From contig NC_021676.1 of the NCBI RefSeq assembly GCF_000247815.1, positions 2,329,106 to 2,393,105 of the forward strand: a stretch of 64,000 nt of DNA, written 5' to 3'. Position numbers and translations under genes: made by a program. Of the stretch, positions 10,978-25,300 are shown in pieces. Source of the DNA: Ficedula albicollis (lineage: Eukaryota; Chordata; Aves; Passeriformes; Muscicapidae). Each line of letters opens with the position of its first letter. The first letter of the stretch is position 1. The notes below the pieces were generated by a model, which was given only the letters and a program-made list of their open reading frames with translations, did not search any database and was not told where the DNA came from.

Positions 10978-12960
10978 GACCAGACACTTACATAAAATAA
11001 TATTTTCACTTCTTGCAATTGTCATTTCTCTAATAAAGCTAAAAACTTTATAATAATGCCATTACTTTAGATATTTGCAGAGAACTACTTGGGAAAAAAA
11101 AGATTTTTTTTTTTAAATATTCTCTTAAAAATAGATTTTTTTATTATTTTCCTTTGCTTAAGGCAAAAAACCCTAAATTGAGCACCAGCCATAGATGGTC
11201 CATTGGCCTCAAAGATGCACTCAGGAGTTATAAGAATGAAAGAGCCTAGCAGCTATTTTAAAGAGAATTGATTTCTCCATGCATTCGATACTGGACACCT
11301 TGAAAAATCAAAGAGCACTAGCAAAAGAAGATGTAACCTCTACAGGTTGCCAGTAATCAAACCAGATTTCTTCAGCAGATGCTAGGTTTGTGTCCTTGAA
11401 AAGGGATTATAGAAATTTTAATTTGTTCAAAGTAAACTACTAAGTATGAAAGATGTCCATTTGTAATACATAAATATTCTTGATCTGTTTTATTTAAATT
11501 GTGGATTTAGCATGGTAGATAAATTTAAAATTAATGGAATTAAATTTCTACAAATGATTCCTCAAAATAGTTCTAATATTGCAAGTGTTAATTTTATATT
11601 CTCTTCCTGTGTACATGGTTAAATACATCAGAAGTGCAGAAGAATATCTCATTGGATAGTTCCTTCTGTTTTCTTCACAAAACTTCCTAATGAAAGATAC
11701 ATACATATTTTTAATACCTGTCCTAATGAAAATAGCATTTAAAATCGGATTTTTGCTCATAAGCACTGGAGAAGGAATGCCACTAAAATTACTTCTAGCA
11801 AGGAGAGTGATGAGTAGGAGCCTCCCACCCTCTGAGCTTTATGTTTAAACAGATGCTGCATTTCTGTTTTAACAAATATTTTGCATGTTGAAAACTGTGT
11901 AGAGCTGCAGAGCACAAACACTTATTTCCATGCTACAACTCAATACAAAGGAATTAAGTTTTTCCTTCAGGCATTGAAATATATAATTTTGCTGTCCAAA
12001 ACAGGATACATTTTTTTAAAAAAATCTACCATGTTTAAGAAGACAGCTGGTTTCTTGTTAATGCTCTATTCTTGATTATTTCTCCTTCAGGATTCTGTAC
12101 GTGTCAGTTAGAGGAATGATTGTTTATAAATGTTATTTTGTGTATTGCTGGCATTTCAACATGTCCTCAGTCATTTTGCCTGAGTATTTTCCTGTTTAAT
12201 CCTGACAGAGCTTTGGCACCTTGCTGTTGAAATACTAATCCAGTTTTGATGGGCAGTGGGAGACATAAATATGGAAAAAATTCAGTGGAAGCAATAGCTA
12301 CTGCAAAAAAAAGAAAAGTTTCTAATGGAAGATTAGTCTAATCTTTTTGTGTCCTACTATCTGCTATTAGAGACATAAATTTAAATGTCTACAAGTCTTT
12401 TAAGCTCTTTAATTATCCAGGTTTGCTTTTATTCTGATGAAGGCAATTCACTGAAATCAGGTACAACCTTGACAGAGTGTGGAGTTATCCCCATTTTGTA
12501 GAGAAACTGATCTTTTTTGCATTAATTTAAAAAAAACCCCCAACCTTAAAATGTTATTAATTCAGTTAAAATGTGAAACACACAATTATTTATTTGTAAA
12601 TTATACTTGTTTTGAGCTCTTCACAGCAAGTGGCTCCAACACTTTTACTCTGCCATTTCTCCCAAACTACAGTGAGAGAGAATATAAAGCTAAAACAGAA
12701 AAAGGAAGCATTTGACAATAAAAATTTAACATTTAACATTGGCCAAGGCAACGTTGGAAGAAAAAAGGTCACATATAAAACACTCCCCACATCATTTCAA
12801 AGATCAGGACAGCAATTTTGTGCCATGTGTTGCCAGACAACCTGGAGACTTGGAACATGTTAAGAATAAAAGTATTGTTAAAATCACAGTCCTGCTTATT
12901 CTGTTAATAAAGAGATATTTTAATCTGATTTTTAGTTTTATTAAAAAAAAACAAACAAAC
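10978..12960. other. Intronic stretch, nothing recognised
   Basis: AT-rich, with scattered short A/T runs and no plausible exon. Small frames near 12480-12860 overlap on both strands without protein-like character. Confidence 0.4.
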
Positions 12961-13219
12961 AAGGGAAAGGGAAAGGGAAAGGGAAAGGGAAAGGGAAAGG
13001 GAAAGGGAAAGGGAAAGGGAAAGGGAAAGGGAAAGGGAAAGGGAAAGGGAAAGGGAAAGGGAAAGGGAAAGGGAAAGGGAAAGGGAAAGGGAAAGGGAAA
13101 GGGAAAGGGAAAGGGAAAGGGAAAGGGAAAGGGAAAGGGAAAGGGAAAGGGAAAGGGAAAGGGAAAGGGAAAGGGAAAGGGAAAGGGAAAGGGAAAGGGA
13201 AAGGGAAAGGGAAAGGGAA
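12961..13219 (+). repeat. Uniform hexanucleotide array (GGGAAA)n, about 43 copies
   Basis: A 259-bp array of GGGAAA units that I read as uninterrupted, preceded by a short CAAA run. The plus strand fits the classic G-quadruplex rule (G3 runs separated by 3-base loops) dozens of times over. On the presumed transcript the sequence would be TTTCCC, so the G-rich strand is the template strand. The long Gly-Lys open frame across it is only a translation of the repeat. Confidence 0.97.
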
Positions 13220-13565
13220 TTATTTTGGTGTTAAGTTGGGTTTTTTAGATACAAAAAACTGCCAGTGCAGGATTGTTTAGAAGCAACATCTTTTGTAGAA
13301 GTCATAATCTTGTTTTCAATCTTGTTTCGCTATTGTTGTCAGAATATGCTTTTCATCAGTGCTTATGGTTATGGTTGTGCTTATGGTTATACATGGCTTC
13401 ATGGTGCATGTTAAATATACAGTTTTTCTTAACTTTGAAAAGACCCTTTTCTAAGTCAGTCAAACAAACAAACAAACAACTTTCCCCACCCACAAACCAA
13501 CGACTCTTGGAAAACAACCCAAACTAGAACAAACTGTAGGAAAAATTCTGCGTGAATATTCATAT

Positions 13566-13567
<2 letters not shown>

Positions 13568-13600
<33 letters not shown>
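13568..13600 (+). repeat. Poly-T tract
   Basis: About 33 consecutive T. It is preceded at about 13460-13480 by a short CAAA microsatellite. On the presumed transcript strand it is poly-A, so it could be a retroposon tail, but no element body was recognised next to it. Confidence 0.9.
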
Positions 13601-13601
<1 letters not shown>

Positions 13602-16600
13602 TTGCCTGCTCTTCCAGGCCATGAAATAGATCTCCATTTTGTCAAGCTCACTCTCTATTTTCCTTACATGGCATTCCAGCCACACCTGTGGGAGAGGAGA
13701 AGTGAAGTTCAGTGTTCACGTGGTCGTTCATCAGAGTCTCTGCAAACTGACCACGGCACCTCCTGGCTGCTGCTCTTTAAGCTTCCTTCTATTTTGTTGC
13801 TTTGCCAAGTCATTCTAAATGTGGGTGACAATCAAATTTCCCGAGCCTTTCTCTCTCATTCCACAGTAGTAGTGCAGGTGATTATTCTGCATAGTCTGAT
13901 AAGTAATCAGAGGGAGGAAACACCTCTGACATCTGCCTCTACCCATCAAGGAAGAGAAATTTCCGGCTGTCTGTGAATATTTTCAGAAGAAATGATGGTT
14001 CTTGCAAGTGAAATTCAGTGTCTGCTACCATCTTCTCTCATAAGGCTTGACAGGTTTATAAATGGAAATAGGAGTTTGCATATTCCCCACATATTATGAA
14101 TAAAGAATACATTCCATTGAACTCTTAGCAGTCTAACTAATTTCTTACTTCACTCAGTTATAAACTCTCAGTTTTAGATATTTTTTTCCATACTATATGG
14201 AGACTCTTCAAACATGACATCCAAATAATACAAAAGAGAATTTTTAATTCATCTAATAGATCACACTCATGCACATGTGAGTTTAGTGCTCTGATTTGAT
14301 CTCCAGGCTCTTTTAGGAATGAATTTTTATTTTTAATTATCTGCAGAACTAAGAACATTTTTAAAGAAATTGTGTGTCAGCTCTTAAGAAATGTTTAGAT
14401 CAAAACTGTCAAATATAACTAAAAGCACAACAGTTAAAAGACTTTATGCATTGTTCCACAGTCTCATCATTTATAGGTCAAAACAGTTTTCAAGAAAGAA
14501 TATTTACCTTCACTCAAGAAAATGTGGAAGTCCAGCCTTGCCAGACAGCTGTCCTTCAGTCAAAACAGCTACAAAAAATATCCTTTTTTGCCTTGTTTGT
14601 TTTGACCAGAGACTTCCTATGGTTACAAAGTCTGCCTGAGATTTTAGAGATAGTAAATAAAAATGTTGATTATCCCCTTTGCTTTTTGGAGATGAAAACT
14701 GAAGAACTCAACAATGCTACTCTCCTTCTCAGTCTACAAAATATCTGGTATGATACTTTGGCATTTCCAGCTTAATATCATGTTCCAGTTTTAACACTGT
14801 TTGTCATGGAAAATTCATAAAGGGTGACAGGCTGGTAGTATGAGTATTTTACCAGGAGTCTCAGTATGTTGAAAAGTTAGAATTTTGGAATCATTTTGGT
14901 TGGGAAAGACCTGTAAGATCATTGAAGCACATACTTGGTGTGTAGACAAAACACTTTCTTTTCTACCTTTTCCCTCCAGCCTTAAAAGTGAGAGGTACTC
15001 CTAAAAGAACTTCAAGAGGACTGGTTCTTTCCTCATTCTGCCATCAAAGTCACCACTTGCACCATGTGGGATGGAAAAGACTTTTTTTTTGGTCTAACCC
15101 TTTGCTCATATCTGGATGTATTGGTTGAAAAGAGAGTAGCTTTTCCAAAAGGCCATACTTTTAGAGTTGCACATATCCCTTAAGAGAAAAAATCCCAATG
15201 CATGTGTTGAAAGGAAGATGTGCTACTCTAAGGGTTGGACAATCAGGAACGTGAAATCCTGGAGAAGCCTTAAAAGATCTCCACTTTTATCTACTAGCAG
15301 GGATCAAAAGACATTTGTAACTGCATTCATTAGCAAAGTACTCAGATTAATTAGAAGTTCAGAAACCACCAGACTGCCCTATACCAATGCAGGTTTAGGG
15401 ACATAGAAACTGTGCAAAGAAAATTTCCAAACCAATTAAAAAAAAAAAAAGAAAAAAAAGAAAAAAAAACCTTAAACCACAGAATATAGAGTGCTTGTAA
15501 AAAAGAAAAAAAAGAAAAAAAAAAAACCACAGAATATAGAGTGCTTGCATTTTAAAGCCATGTAGCTGAAGTCTTAATGAAAATCCAGTCTTGAATTTGA
15601 CACATTTTGGATGCAAACCATCCAGTGTTACATTTAGAGCACTCTTGTTTCATAATAAAGCAAGCAACAATTAGCAAGCAATTAAGCAAATTGCCCATAA
15701 TTATGCCATTGCTGAGCTATTTTTCATATTTTCCCAACACAGCACATATATGAGTACATGGCTTGCAGTGTTCTGCCAGCATCCAGAGGCGCCTCTCGTT
15801 GACTGGAGCGTTTCGGATTTAGCGGCTCCCAGCGCACCTCCAGCGCTCTCTGCCCAGCAGGAACCCACCAGAGTGATGGAGATGACAACCCCAGCTCCTC
15901 ATCCCAGCCAAGAGTTCCTAAGGAATGGGTCAGGTCCCGCCACCACGTGCTGCCCATGTGTATTTACCAAATGTGCTACTAAATCTAAGCAGGAATTCAA
16001 GCATAATGGGGGGAAATTATCGCTCGGAATTACCCTGGTGACCAAAAGTGGCCACTTGAGTACCATCATTTAGAGGTCTCCAGCAGATGAGGAGAGCAGA
16101 AATGACATTAACAATAAAAAAGGGAGGGAGGAATAGTAGTTAGTGTAAACTGGGTTACTTTAATAAGGTCAGGAGGAAGAAGCTTGAATGCAGAAACCCT
16201 AAATGAGCGCTGCTATAATACACTCCAGCTTTTTGGTTTAATAATAAAATGCCTTTGGGAGGAGTTCCCTATGAATATTTTATTTCCTGTATACGTCTCA
16301 ATAAATTAAAAACCTAAAAGAGTTACTTAAATTCTAGCCTTTTTATTCACTGAACAAGTAGGACACACCACTCTTATTTTCAGCTGCATGTACAGAGCTT
16401 GCTTTGCTTGTGAGAAATCAGAGGAAGATTGATCCTCCAGATGTTCTGACTGAGGAGTCAACAGGCATGAGGGAAATCACATCTTCCTGTGCTGCCTAGG
16501 CTTGCCAGATCGTACTGGGCAGCTTGCAAGAATCAGCTCTGCTTCCATTCCAGTGAACACAGTTTATAGCCTAAAAGCTGTGCTTTTAGTTGAATTTAAT

Positions 16601-19600
16601 CAGAAAAAAATACCTCCCATAAAATCCAAACGGTAGGATGAGGTGTGAGGATTTTGCACCTGAATTCAACAAGCCAAGCAAACATTATTAAAGATGGCCA
16701 AGGAAGGTTGGTGAGGCAGAGAGGAAAGGGAGGCAAGAGAATCAGCCTCTGGTAATTCCTGTCTCATTAACTACACTTGTGAAGTGAATCTTTGCCTTCC
16801 AAACAATAGCCCTACAAATAAAGCTCATTAATCTTTCATTTGGTTCCCTCATTGTTATTCTGACTAGAGCCTCAATCTTGTATTAATCATAACCAAGATA
16901 TGGTCTAAAGGCAATGCTCCTGTAAAAAGTTCAGCTTCAACAATTACTGTTCTCCACAGAAAGAGATTTCACACGAAAAACAAAAACAAAAACAAAAACA
17001 ACCAACAAAACCAAGTTCCCAAACCTGCTGCAAACTCCTTTTTTTCAGCCTAATGAACATGGGTGTGGCAGAGCTGTAGGACAGTACCTGGCAGTGACTT
17101 TTATTGCTCTAACAGTCCAATTAAATTCATCTTTTATGTCCATGTTTTGCTGATATTTATAGAAAAAAAGATCATTTGCAAAAGCTGCATGTTTCTTGGC
17201 CTATAAAGTGTATATTGAGTTTTCAATGAGAATTTTAACTATAACTAGTAAAATATAACGACAATCGAAAATGGATAACCTAAAATCTAGTATATTGATT
17301 ACAATACTGGCTAATACAATGTGCTTTATTTAATATTTAATTAACTGCTTCCCATTTGTACTGAACCTTCTTAATTATTAATACATGGTTCATTATTTAA
17401 CATGGAATATAAATTCAAATTCAAATCAATTAAACAAGGTGAAACTACATAGTGAGAAATGGTTTATCCTCCAGCAATAACCTTCGACCTGGAAAAATAG
17501 TAAAGAGTGAAATTAGCATTTTTCCCCCCATAACTGCAAAGACTGTGCATTTTAAGTGATCCATGTCAAGTTCTGCTACTGATGTAAAATTCTTGTAATA
17601 AACACAGCATCCTACAAAAAAAATGCTGAATGAGAAAGGGCTTCAGCTGTCATTTTTCAGAGGAATCATTGACATAGAATATAACACTATACCTAGCTTT
17701 TCAGATTTAAGTTTCAAATAAAATCATGTGTGTCCATGAGGGAAAGGCAGCTTATGGATTTTACTAAAAATCACTAAATATCCCAAAAGAACAAATATTC
17801 ATAAAGAGAACTAAAAATCACTACACAATCTACATAAACTCACTTTGGTGTAGAAACAAAAAAAAATCCACTTCCTAAGCTTAAGCTGTGTAATCAAAAA
17901 ATCAGATACATCAATCAAAAATTCTGATACATCAGAACAAAGATCTGGTTTCACACACAGCAGCTCCTTCAAGGGTTGGTGTCAGAAAAAAAACTCTCAA
18001 GTGTCTTTACACCCTCTATTCACTTCAGTCTCTTGGTGCATCTTTATGCAAATGGTGCTGTGTCTTCCTTTTTATTGACTTCCCAGTAAAAAACAAACAA
18101 AAGTTTGATGGAAAGTAGAATACTGAAGAAAAAAAAATCTTTTAAATGAAGTAATTGAACAACTGTGGGCAATTGGTCACAGTTCAGACACTTTAATGAA
18201 ACATTAATTTTCAGAAGGGAGTCATAAAACCCCCAAATGCTCAGTGAGCTAGTAAACATATATCTCCTGTGATAACTTAAAGGTTAGCCAATAAAAGTTG
18301 TTCTGAATTGTGTTTTCATCAGATATACACAAACAGAAATTTAAAGTCAAAGACCACTAGAGCAGCAACCAAAACAAACCTACAACAGTCTAAAAATATT
18401 CTGTATCTTCTGTGGTGACTCCAAGAGCATTTCAAGGAACAAAAAACCAAACAAACCTATATTTATTTTTTAGAATATTCACCAAAAAAGTGGGTTTTTT
18501 ACTATGAACAACCTGACTATTTATTTGCACATACTTCTAAACATGTTTACAATAATTAGGTATGCTGATATCTATGTAACACACTATGCTTTTTTGGGTG
18601 CTGATAGCTGTTACATTTTATCAGACCATCAACAATATTAATTCACTCCAGCTGAATATATAAATAAAGCTTGCTGAGAGTTTTTTGACAAAACAATTTT
18701 CCCATCAAAAAAATAGTTTTAAAATTCAAATGCTATGTGACAGTGTTGATTCACATTACATCTGCAGGTATAAAATGTGGTAAATGGTAGTTCCCATTTT
18801 CTCTATTCTATTCATTTTCACTTATTTCTTTAAAATATGAGGATCCTCAATATTATGAAGAAATGACATTATTGAATGGAAATGTTCTCATTTCTCCAAA
18901 GCTGTCCCTCAGATTTTACATTTCACAATAAATATCAGTTCAGGTTATGATTCTGGGAAATAAGCACTGTATATAAGCACTGCTTCTATTTCACAGCATC
19001 TGCAGCATGGCCTAACAACAATCACATCTACTCCCCTTTTCTGAAATCCCTGACAAGCCCTTGCCTCTACTGCAGGAGAATAAACCTTATGCTCCACCTC
19101 AAAACTTAAAAAAAATCCATATTTATGAGTAATTGGGATAAATATTTCAGGGTAGGAGGCCATGGTTTTTAATTCCCCTACAGCAGCATGCTGGCTCTGT
19201 TGTGTGTTTTAGATCCCTCCATGACAACCAACAACCTTGAGGAAGGACAGGCTGGTGGAGCTCCGACATTCTCCCCAGGACACTGGGATTGCCCTCCCGC
19301 TCCCCTGCTGCTCCCCAGGACACTCTGCTCCATGTGGCTGCAGCTCAGCAGCTTTTCCAGGAGGAAAACCCTCCCAGCCACAGCCACACAGCAGCTCCCA
19401 TCCAATTTCTCACAGCAGTTTTCTGTCAAGGCCACTTTGTCAATCTGCCACCCAACCACCCTCGGCGGGCCCAGGGAGCTGCTCATCCCTTTTTGTCAAA
19501 GGCTCCAAAAAAGTGTGAACACATGGAAAGGGCCATGTTTGATTAACAACCTTGTGATTGCTGTAAAAATGAAATTTGAAAGGTAATAATTACATTTGTA

Positions 19601-21892
19601 ATTACTTAGGTCTAAATCTCTTATGCTTCCTTCTCCCTGTATTTCTGGGCAGCTGGAGCAATGACTCATTAATAATAATAAAGTCATTTAACCCTGCAGG
19701 CACATTACAAGGAGAAAGATGTCATTTGTCACCAACACAAATAGAACAATCACTGAAGGATACAGCAAGACCACTATTTCATATTTATTGCAAATGATAA
19801 AAGGGACATTTTGCTCTCATTCTCCCCACGACATCCCAATCTGCTTTTTAATTATCAGCAAACATAAGGGGACAGCATACAACATATGAGGGCCTGCTAA
19901 TAATGCATTGTCCTGTGGTGACATTTCCATAATCACTTTAAACCTACCCTATACATATGTACCAGTTAAAGCTTTCAGCTCTTGAAATCGTACCCCCTAG
20001 TAAGGAATGAATTATCCTCTGCAGACTGAGCACACAAAAGCAGCTCTTTTGCAGAGTTGGAGGGTCTGAGAGCTGACATGTGCCTTGCTATTACTTTAAG
20101 TGATAAGGTTTGGCATTCTGTTGCACTTATGGTTGAACACAGTGTGACTTAAAAATAAATGCAATTGTATTTTTAGGCCAGGAACTTTGCAGTTGTAAAT
20201 CTCACTGGCAATAGTTTAGACAAGGACTTCTGCAAGTCACTTGATTTTCCAGTGCTTTTCAGCGCTGTTCTGTTCTTTGTTTCCTGAAGAACTCTGCAAG
20301 AAGAGCTCTGTGTTAGATGACACAAATATCCTTTTCATGGGGAACTCAAGTAAGGTACTCAGAATTTACGGCATTTTTAAAAAAAAGTGTTACTGATAAT
20401 ACTCCCTGTCTATGAAATAAACTTCTGAGGAAAAAAAACTATTATTTCCCTACATGATTCTATTCAGAGATATGAAATTTTGAGGAAAATTAATGCATAG
20501 AAATTTCTCCTGTGATATCAATATGAAAGCAAATTAAAGGAAGTTTCAAGTAAATAATCTGAGTTTCAATTCCATTAACCTAAAACTTCAATTTCTTCCT
20601 TGCTTTGCTTATTCATCAGCACTTAAACATCAGGCACACACGAAGACCAGAGAACAAACTTAACAATGTGATGTTATAAACTGTTATTGTGTGGGTTAGA
20701 AAGGAGGTAAGCAAACCTCCTAAATCTGTTTATATTTCCCCCAGGTACTACAACAATCTATAGAAAGACATGCTTTCAAAAACTTAAATAAGTAGTGTTA
20801 AGAAATAAGACACATCAGGAAAGAGTAAAGTGCACAGAGTAAAATTCATATTTTCAATTGTTAAGATAGTGACAACACAGAAAAGCTTGTATGTGGAGTG
20901 AAATGTTTTGTCAAATTGAAAAATGGAAAGAATATGAACACTACAATTTTCACATCAATTTGAGGTAAAATGTTTTGAATTACAGTAATTTTAATCTTGT
21001 TTTATAAAGAAAATGACTTCAAATGGGTGATAATTTAAAGCAGCATAATCCAAACTTCATTGTGCTCCAGTCAGGCATGGGAGCGTGGCTCTGAGTGATT
21101 GGGAGCAATCTCTGCACATCAGCTCAGAGCCTCATTTGAACAAGGAAAAGGATTCCTGAAAAACTACAGCTTCCAGCATTTACCTGAGAGCTCAAAGTCA
21201 CTGACTGAGATGGCTCCAACTTCCTAATTGGGCCTTTATAGGCACTGCTGGCAGCTTCAGAAATTTGGGCAGCATCCTGATGAGGCAATACTGTCACAGT
21301 TACCAGCTCCTTAACATTCCTTTCTTGCAGGTTCTCCACTGAAGTTTCGCTCTTTGATTGGAAGTTCCTCATCTCCCTCTCATCAGCCTTCTCTATTAGG
21401 AAGCTCTTTTGGCATCAAGAAATTTTGCTGACAGAACATAAATATGTATACACACACACACACATATATATATGTATATGGTCTCCAGAGTAGTTTTCAA
21501 TTAAATCTAAAAACCTCTGGAATTTTAGCTAGCAGCATTACTAAACTTGTGGGTTTTTTTTTGGTTTTTTTTTTTTTTTTTTTTTAACAGATGATTCCAT
21601 GAGCCCCTGGACAACAGACAAATGATGGGAATAATTTAGGCCAGATCAACACTTGACACAATTCTTTACAGAACATTTTCTCCTAGCATGGATAATTTTA
21701 AAAAGACACTGTTAGGAACCAGTGATAGCTGTGATCATTCTGGAAGGTTTTAGTGTCAGTAAAATCAGCCAAGAGAATGGAAGTGAGCAGCTGCTGACAG
21801 AATCTTGTCAGCCCATTGCAACATCTGTCAGGAAACGTTCTGTGGCTCCAACCATGAGGACTGTGATGCTTGAAAACAGGGCAGTGGTTTTA
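13601..21892. other. Intronic stretch with minor repeats
   Basis: Mostly AT-rich unique sequence around the CR1 remnant at 14.9 kb. Minor features are a 50-bp duplication of CCACAGAATATAGAGTGCTT separated by A/G-rich runs (15432-15550), a slightly CpG-richer patch at 15775-15950, a (CAAAAA)n run at about 16980-17000, a GC-richer patch at 19190-19500 with frames open on both strands, and a CA/TA microsatellite at 21447-21478. No exon was recognised. Confidence 0.4.
14888..14930 (-). mobile_element. Very short CR1 3'-end remnant, minus orientation
   Basis: GAATCATTTTGGTTGGGAAA followed by GACCTGTAAGATCATTGAA is the reverse of the conserved CR1 tail (AATGATCTTA, AGGTCTTTCC, AACCAAAATGATTC). No further CR1 sequence continues to the right, so the copy is severely truncated or decayed. 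Confidence 0.75.
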
Positions 21893-22385
<493 letters not shown>

Positions 22386-25300
22386 TACTTGGAGCATTAA
22401 AAATATAAAATTGTGAGGGTATTACGTTAAACTTCATGAAGTATCCAATTGTTCATTAAATTGAACTTCATTACTTCAAAGATGGAAATATTTTAAAATG
22501 GAAATAAACACACTGATTGATCTTTAAATTATGCTTTTATAAACTCAATTATATAAACACCACACACTGTCTCTGTGTGTCTATGGAAGGATTCTGAGGA
22601 GAGATATAAATGTATTGACCTTCAAATCTCAGAGTAGGTGTCAAGCTTTGACTCAGCCCTCCTTATATTCATATTTTTACACATTGAACCATAGCTGTCT
22701 TTGCAAAAAATGTAATGTTCACTCCTGTTTGATAAGCTTTGGCATGAATATGCCTAGGCTAATAAAAGCCTAACATATATCATTTAGCAAGGTTAAAAAC
22801 TGGCAATCAGACTTGTCAGGGAACTCATCCCTCCTTTAGTATTTAAGCCTCAATCAGCCATTTCTCTACTGCATGGGACAGAAGCTCCTTTAGGATCAGA
22901 TTTAAGAAAAATCAGTTTTTACAAAGTCACTCAAGCTCAGCATCCAGAGTCCAGCTCCTCTGAAAGTCTGGTTTGAAATCCTGGGCAGGGCAGACACAGA
23001 TTGAAGGTAACCAAATAAATCCCCGCAGTTCTTGCTAGGAGTGAAAGTTCTTGAATTAACCTAATCTCTGGTTCATAAGAGCAAACCCACAAAATCCCAT
23101 GTTATGTTTATTTTTTCTTAAGTCCTACAGAAAGGATATTTTAAGTCTGGGTTAAGTGCTGCTCTGGCAGCTGCCACATGGAAAGCTGTCACCACTTTTG
23201 GCACAGATTTCTTTTTGAGAGGGTCCAAACCTGAATTTCTGAAGCTGATGCTCCTTCAGCTTCAGCAACCTGCATTTCACAACCACCTTTCCTACAGTTC
23301 TGTGGATGGCAGGAGGAGTTTGAACTCAGTCTGTGTTCCAAAGGGCTGCTTTAAAGCTTTCTATGTTTTTTAATTAACCATAGGACATAAAAGGACCTAA
23401 ATTAAAAGTTACCAGTCAATTGCTGACTAAGTGTTCACCAGCCTATTATTGAACCTATTTCATCTATTTATTCCTTAACTTACCCATAGTCTAGAGATGT
23501 CATGAATATGCTCAAAGTTAATTTATTATCCTCTATTGCTTCTGTTCAAGCCCATGTTAACAGAATAAATCCATCACAATTGATCAGACTTTAAAAGGCA
23601 GATTTGGATTCTGACAGAGAATAATTTATCATGGCTGGGAAAAAGCCTCCCACCAACTGGAATGCTGGAAGATGAAACTGGAATGACTGCAGAAAAGGAC
23701 ATGAGACAAATAATAAAGCCCTGGCTCCAATTCCACAAATAGGGAGGTTCCTGACACTACCACTCTGTTACACCACACTTGCTATATATCTACATATTAC
23801 CTGAATTACAGAGCAACTGGATATAGCAGCACTGATAACTTGTTTTGGGTGCTGTTACAATAGGAAAAAATCAAATACATTTTGTAGTTATAAGTCCATT
23901 TTCCAGTGGAAGTGGAAAGCACAAAGATACTGTCCCGAATGTGGCACCACTGTGATTGTAACAGGGGTTTGGAGATTTATTGTGAAGCCCAGGAACACTT
24001 GAAATGAAACTATTGATCATAGCATCATAGTCAATAGTCAAACTAGTATTATTTCAGCCAGTTATTGTTTTGTCCTGAGCTTCAGCAGAGGGAGAATTCC
24101 CCCTCCTCCACAGCAGTGGCTGCTCTGGACTGGTCATGGCTCCTTCTCTATCAGGCTGGGACTCCATTTATCCATCCCTTCATGTACTTGTCTCCTAATT
24201 CTGTACACAGCAGAGCCCTTTCCCTGCCCCTGCTCTTGTTACACTGAGTAAATATGCAGCTGCAGGACTTGAGTAGCAGACTTTCCCCAAGGAAAAAGAG
24301 GGGGGAAAAGCCAGTTAGCAGTCCAGGTCTATCCAGGAAATAAAAAAAAAATTAAAAAAACCTCACTCAGCTCTGCCTAGATGTTTTACAGAGGATCTTA
24401 TATACTGATATAATAATAAATATCAGTGCTCAAGTGTTTGTAAATATGTAGGCTTATCTGGATGGCTTCTTCAGAACATCCCAGCTCCCTTTCCCCCTTT
24501 CTTTTATCATATTCCAGCACCCAACTGAACTGTGCTTCCAAATGGGCTGCTATTAATATTTGGGTTTAAATATTTGGGTTTTTTCTGATTCAAGTATATA
24601 TTTATCCTATGAATGCCTTGAATCTAAGGCCTTCAGTGAGGTGAATATCCCAAGTGTCTGATCAGTACCTGGTGTCCCATTGGAGAACCCCTGTACTGGA
24701 AAGGATCCAACATTTCCCAGGGAAGCACTGGAGAGTTAGAAAGTGCAAACTCTGCAATAGCAATTCAGCTCCCTGGTGTAAATGTGTTTTGATGCAAACT
24801 TTAATTAAATTATCATATACTATTTTTCTCGTAGGACCCTTGGGCCCAGTTCAGAGAGTAAGTAGTTATTCAATATTTCTCTTTATCTACTCTAATCAGC
24901 ATGTGGCCACACACCTTTTTAATTAATACTTTCAAAGCCTTGTGTTGAATGCAGATTTATCCATTTCCTCTGGTATCTGTTGTTTTCACAGCACTATCAA
25001 AAGCTTCATGAACATGAATAATATCCCACCTGCATTATTTGCTTTATTGAGGCCATTTGCATCTGGGAAACTAAGGAATGAAAAATTTTCTGGGTGCCCA
25101 ACTTGAGATAACTTAAACCAGATTTTTACACTCTTGAGCACTGAATATTATATTATATTACGTTATGTTAATTTCTTTTGAAGTCTCTATCCTACAATTA
25201 AAGGAGTTCAACATTTTTTTATTTTTCCCTTTTAAATTCTTTTATCTGTGTATTAATGTAACTTGGAGTTGACAATAATATTGTTATGTTATGTTATGTT

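Noticed and set aside
12739..13248. 169-codon frame with a long Gly-Lys repeat
   Set aside because: It is a translation of (GGGAAA)n and has no recognisable domain outside the repeat.
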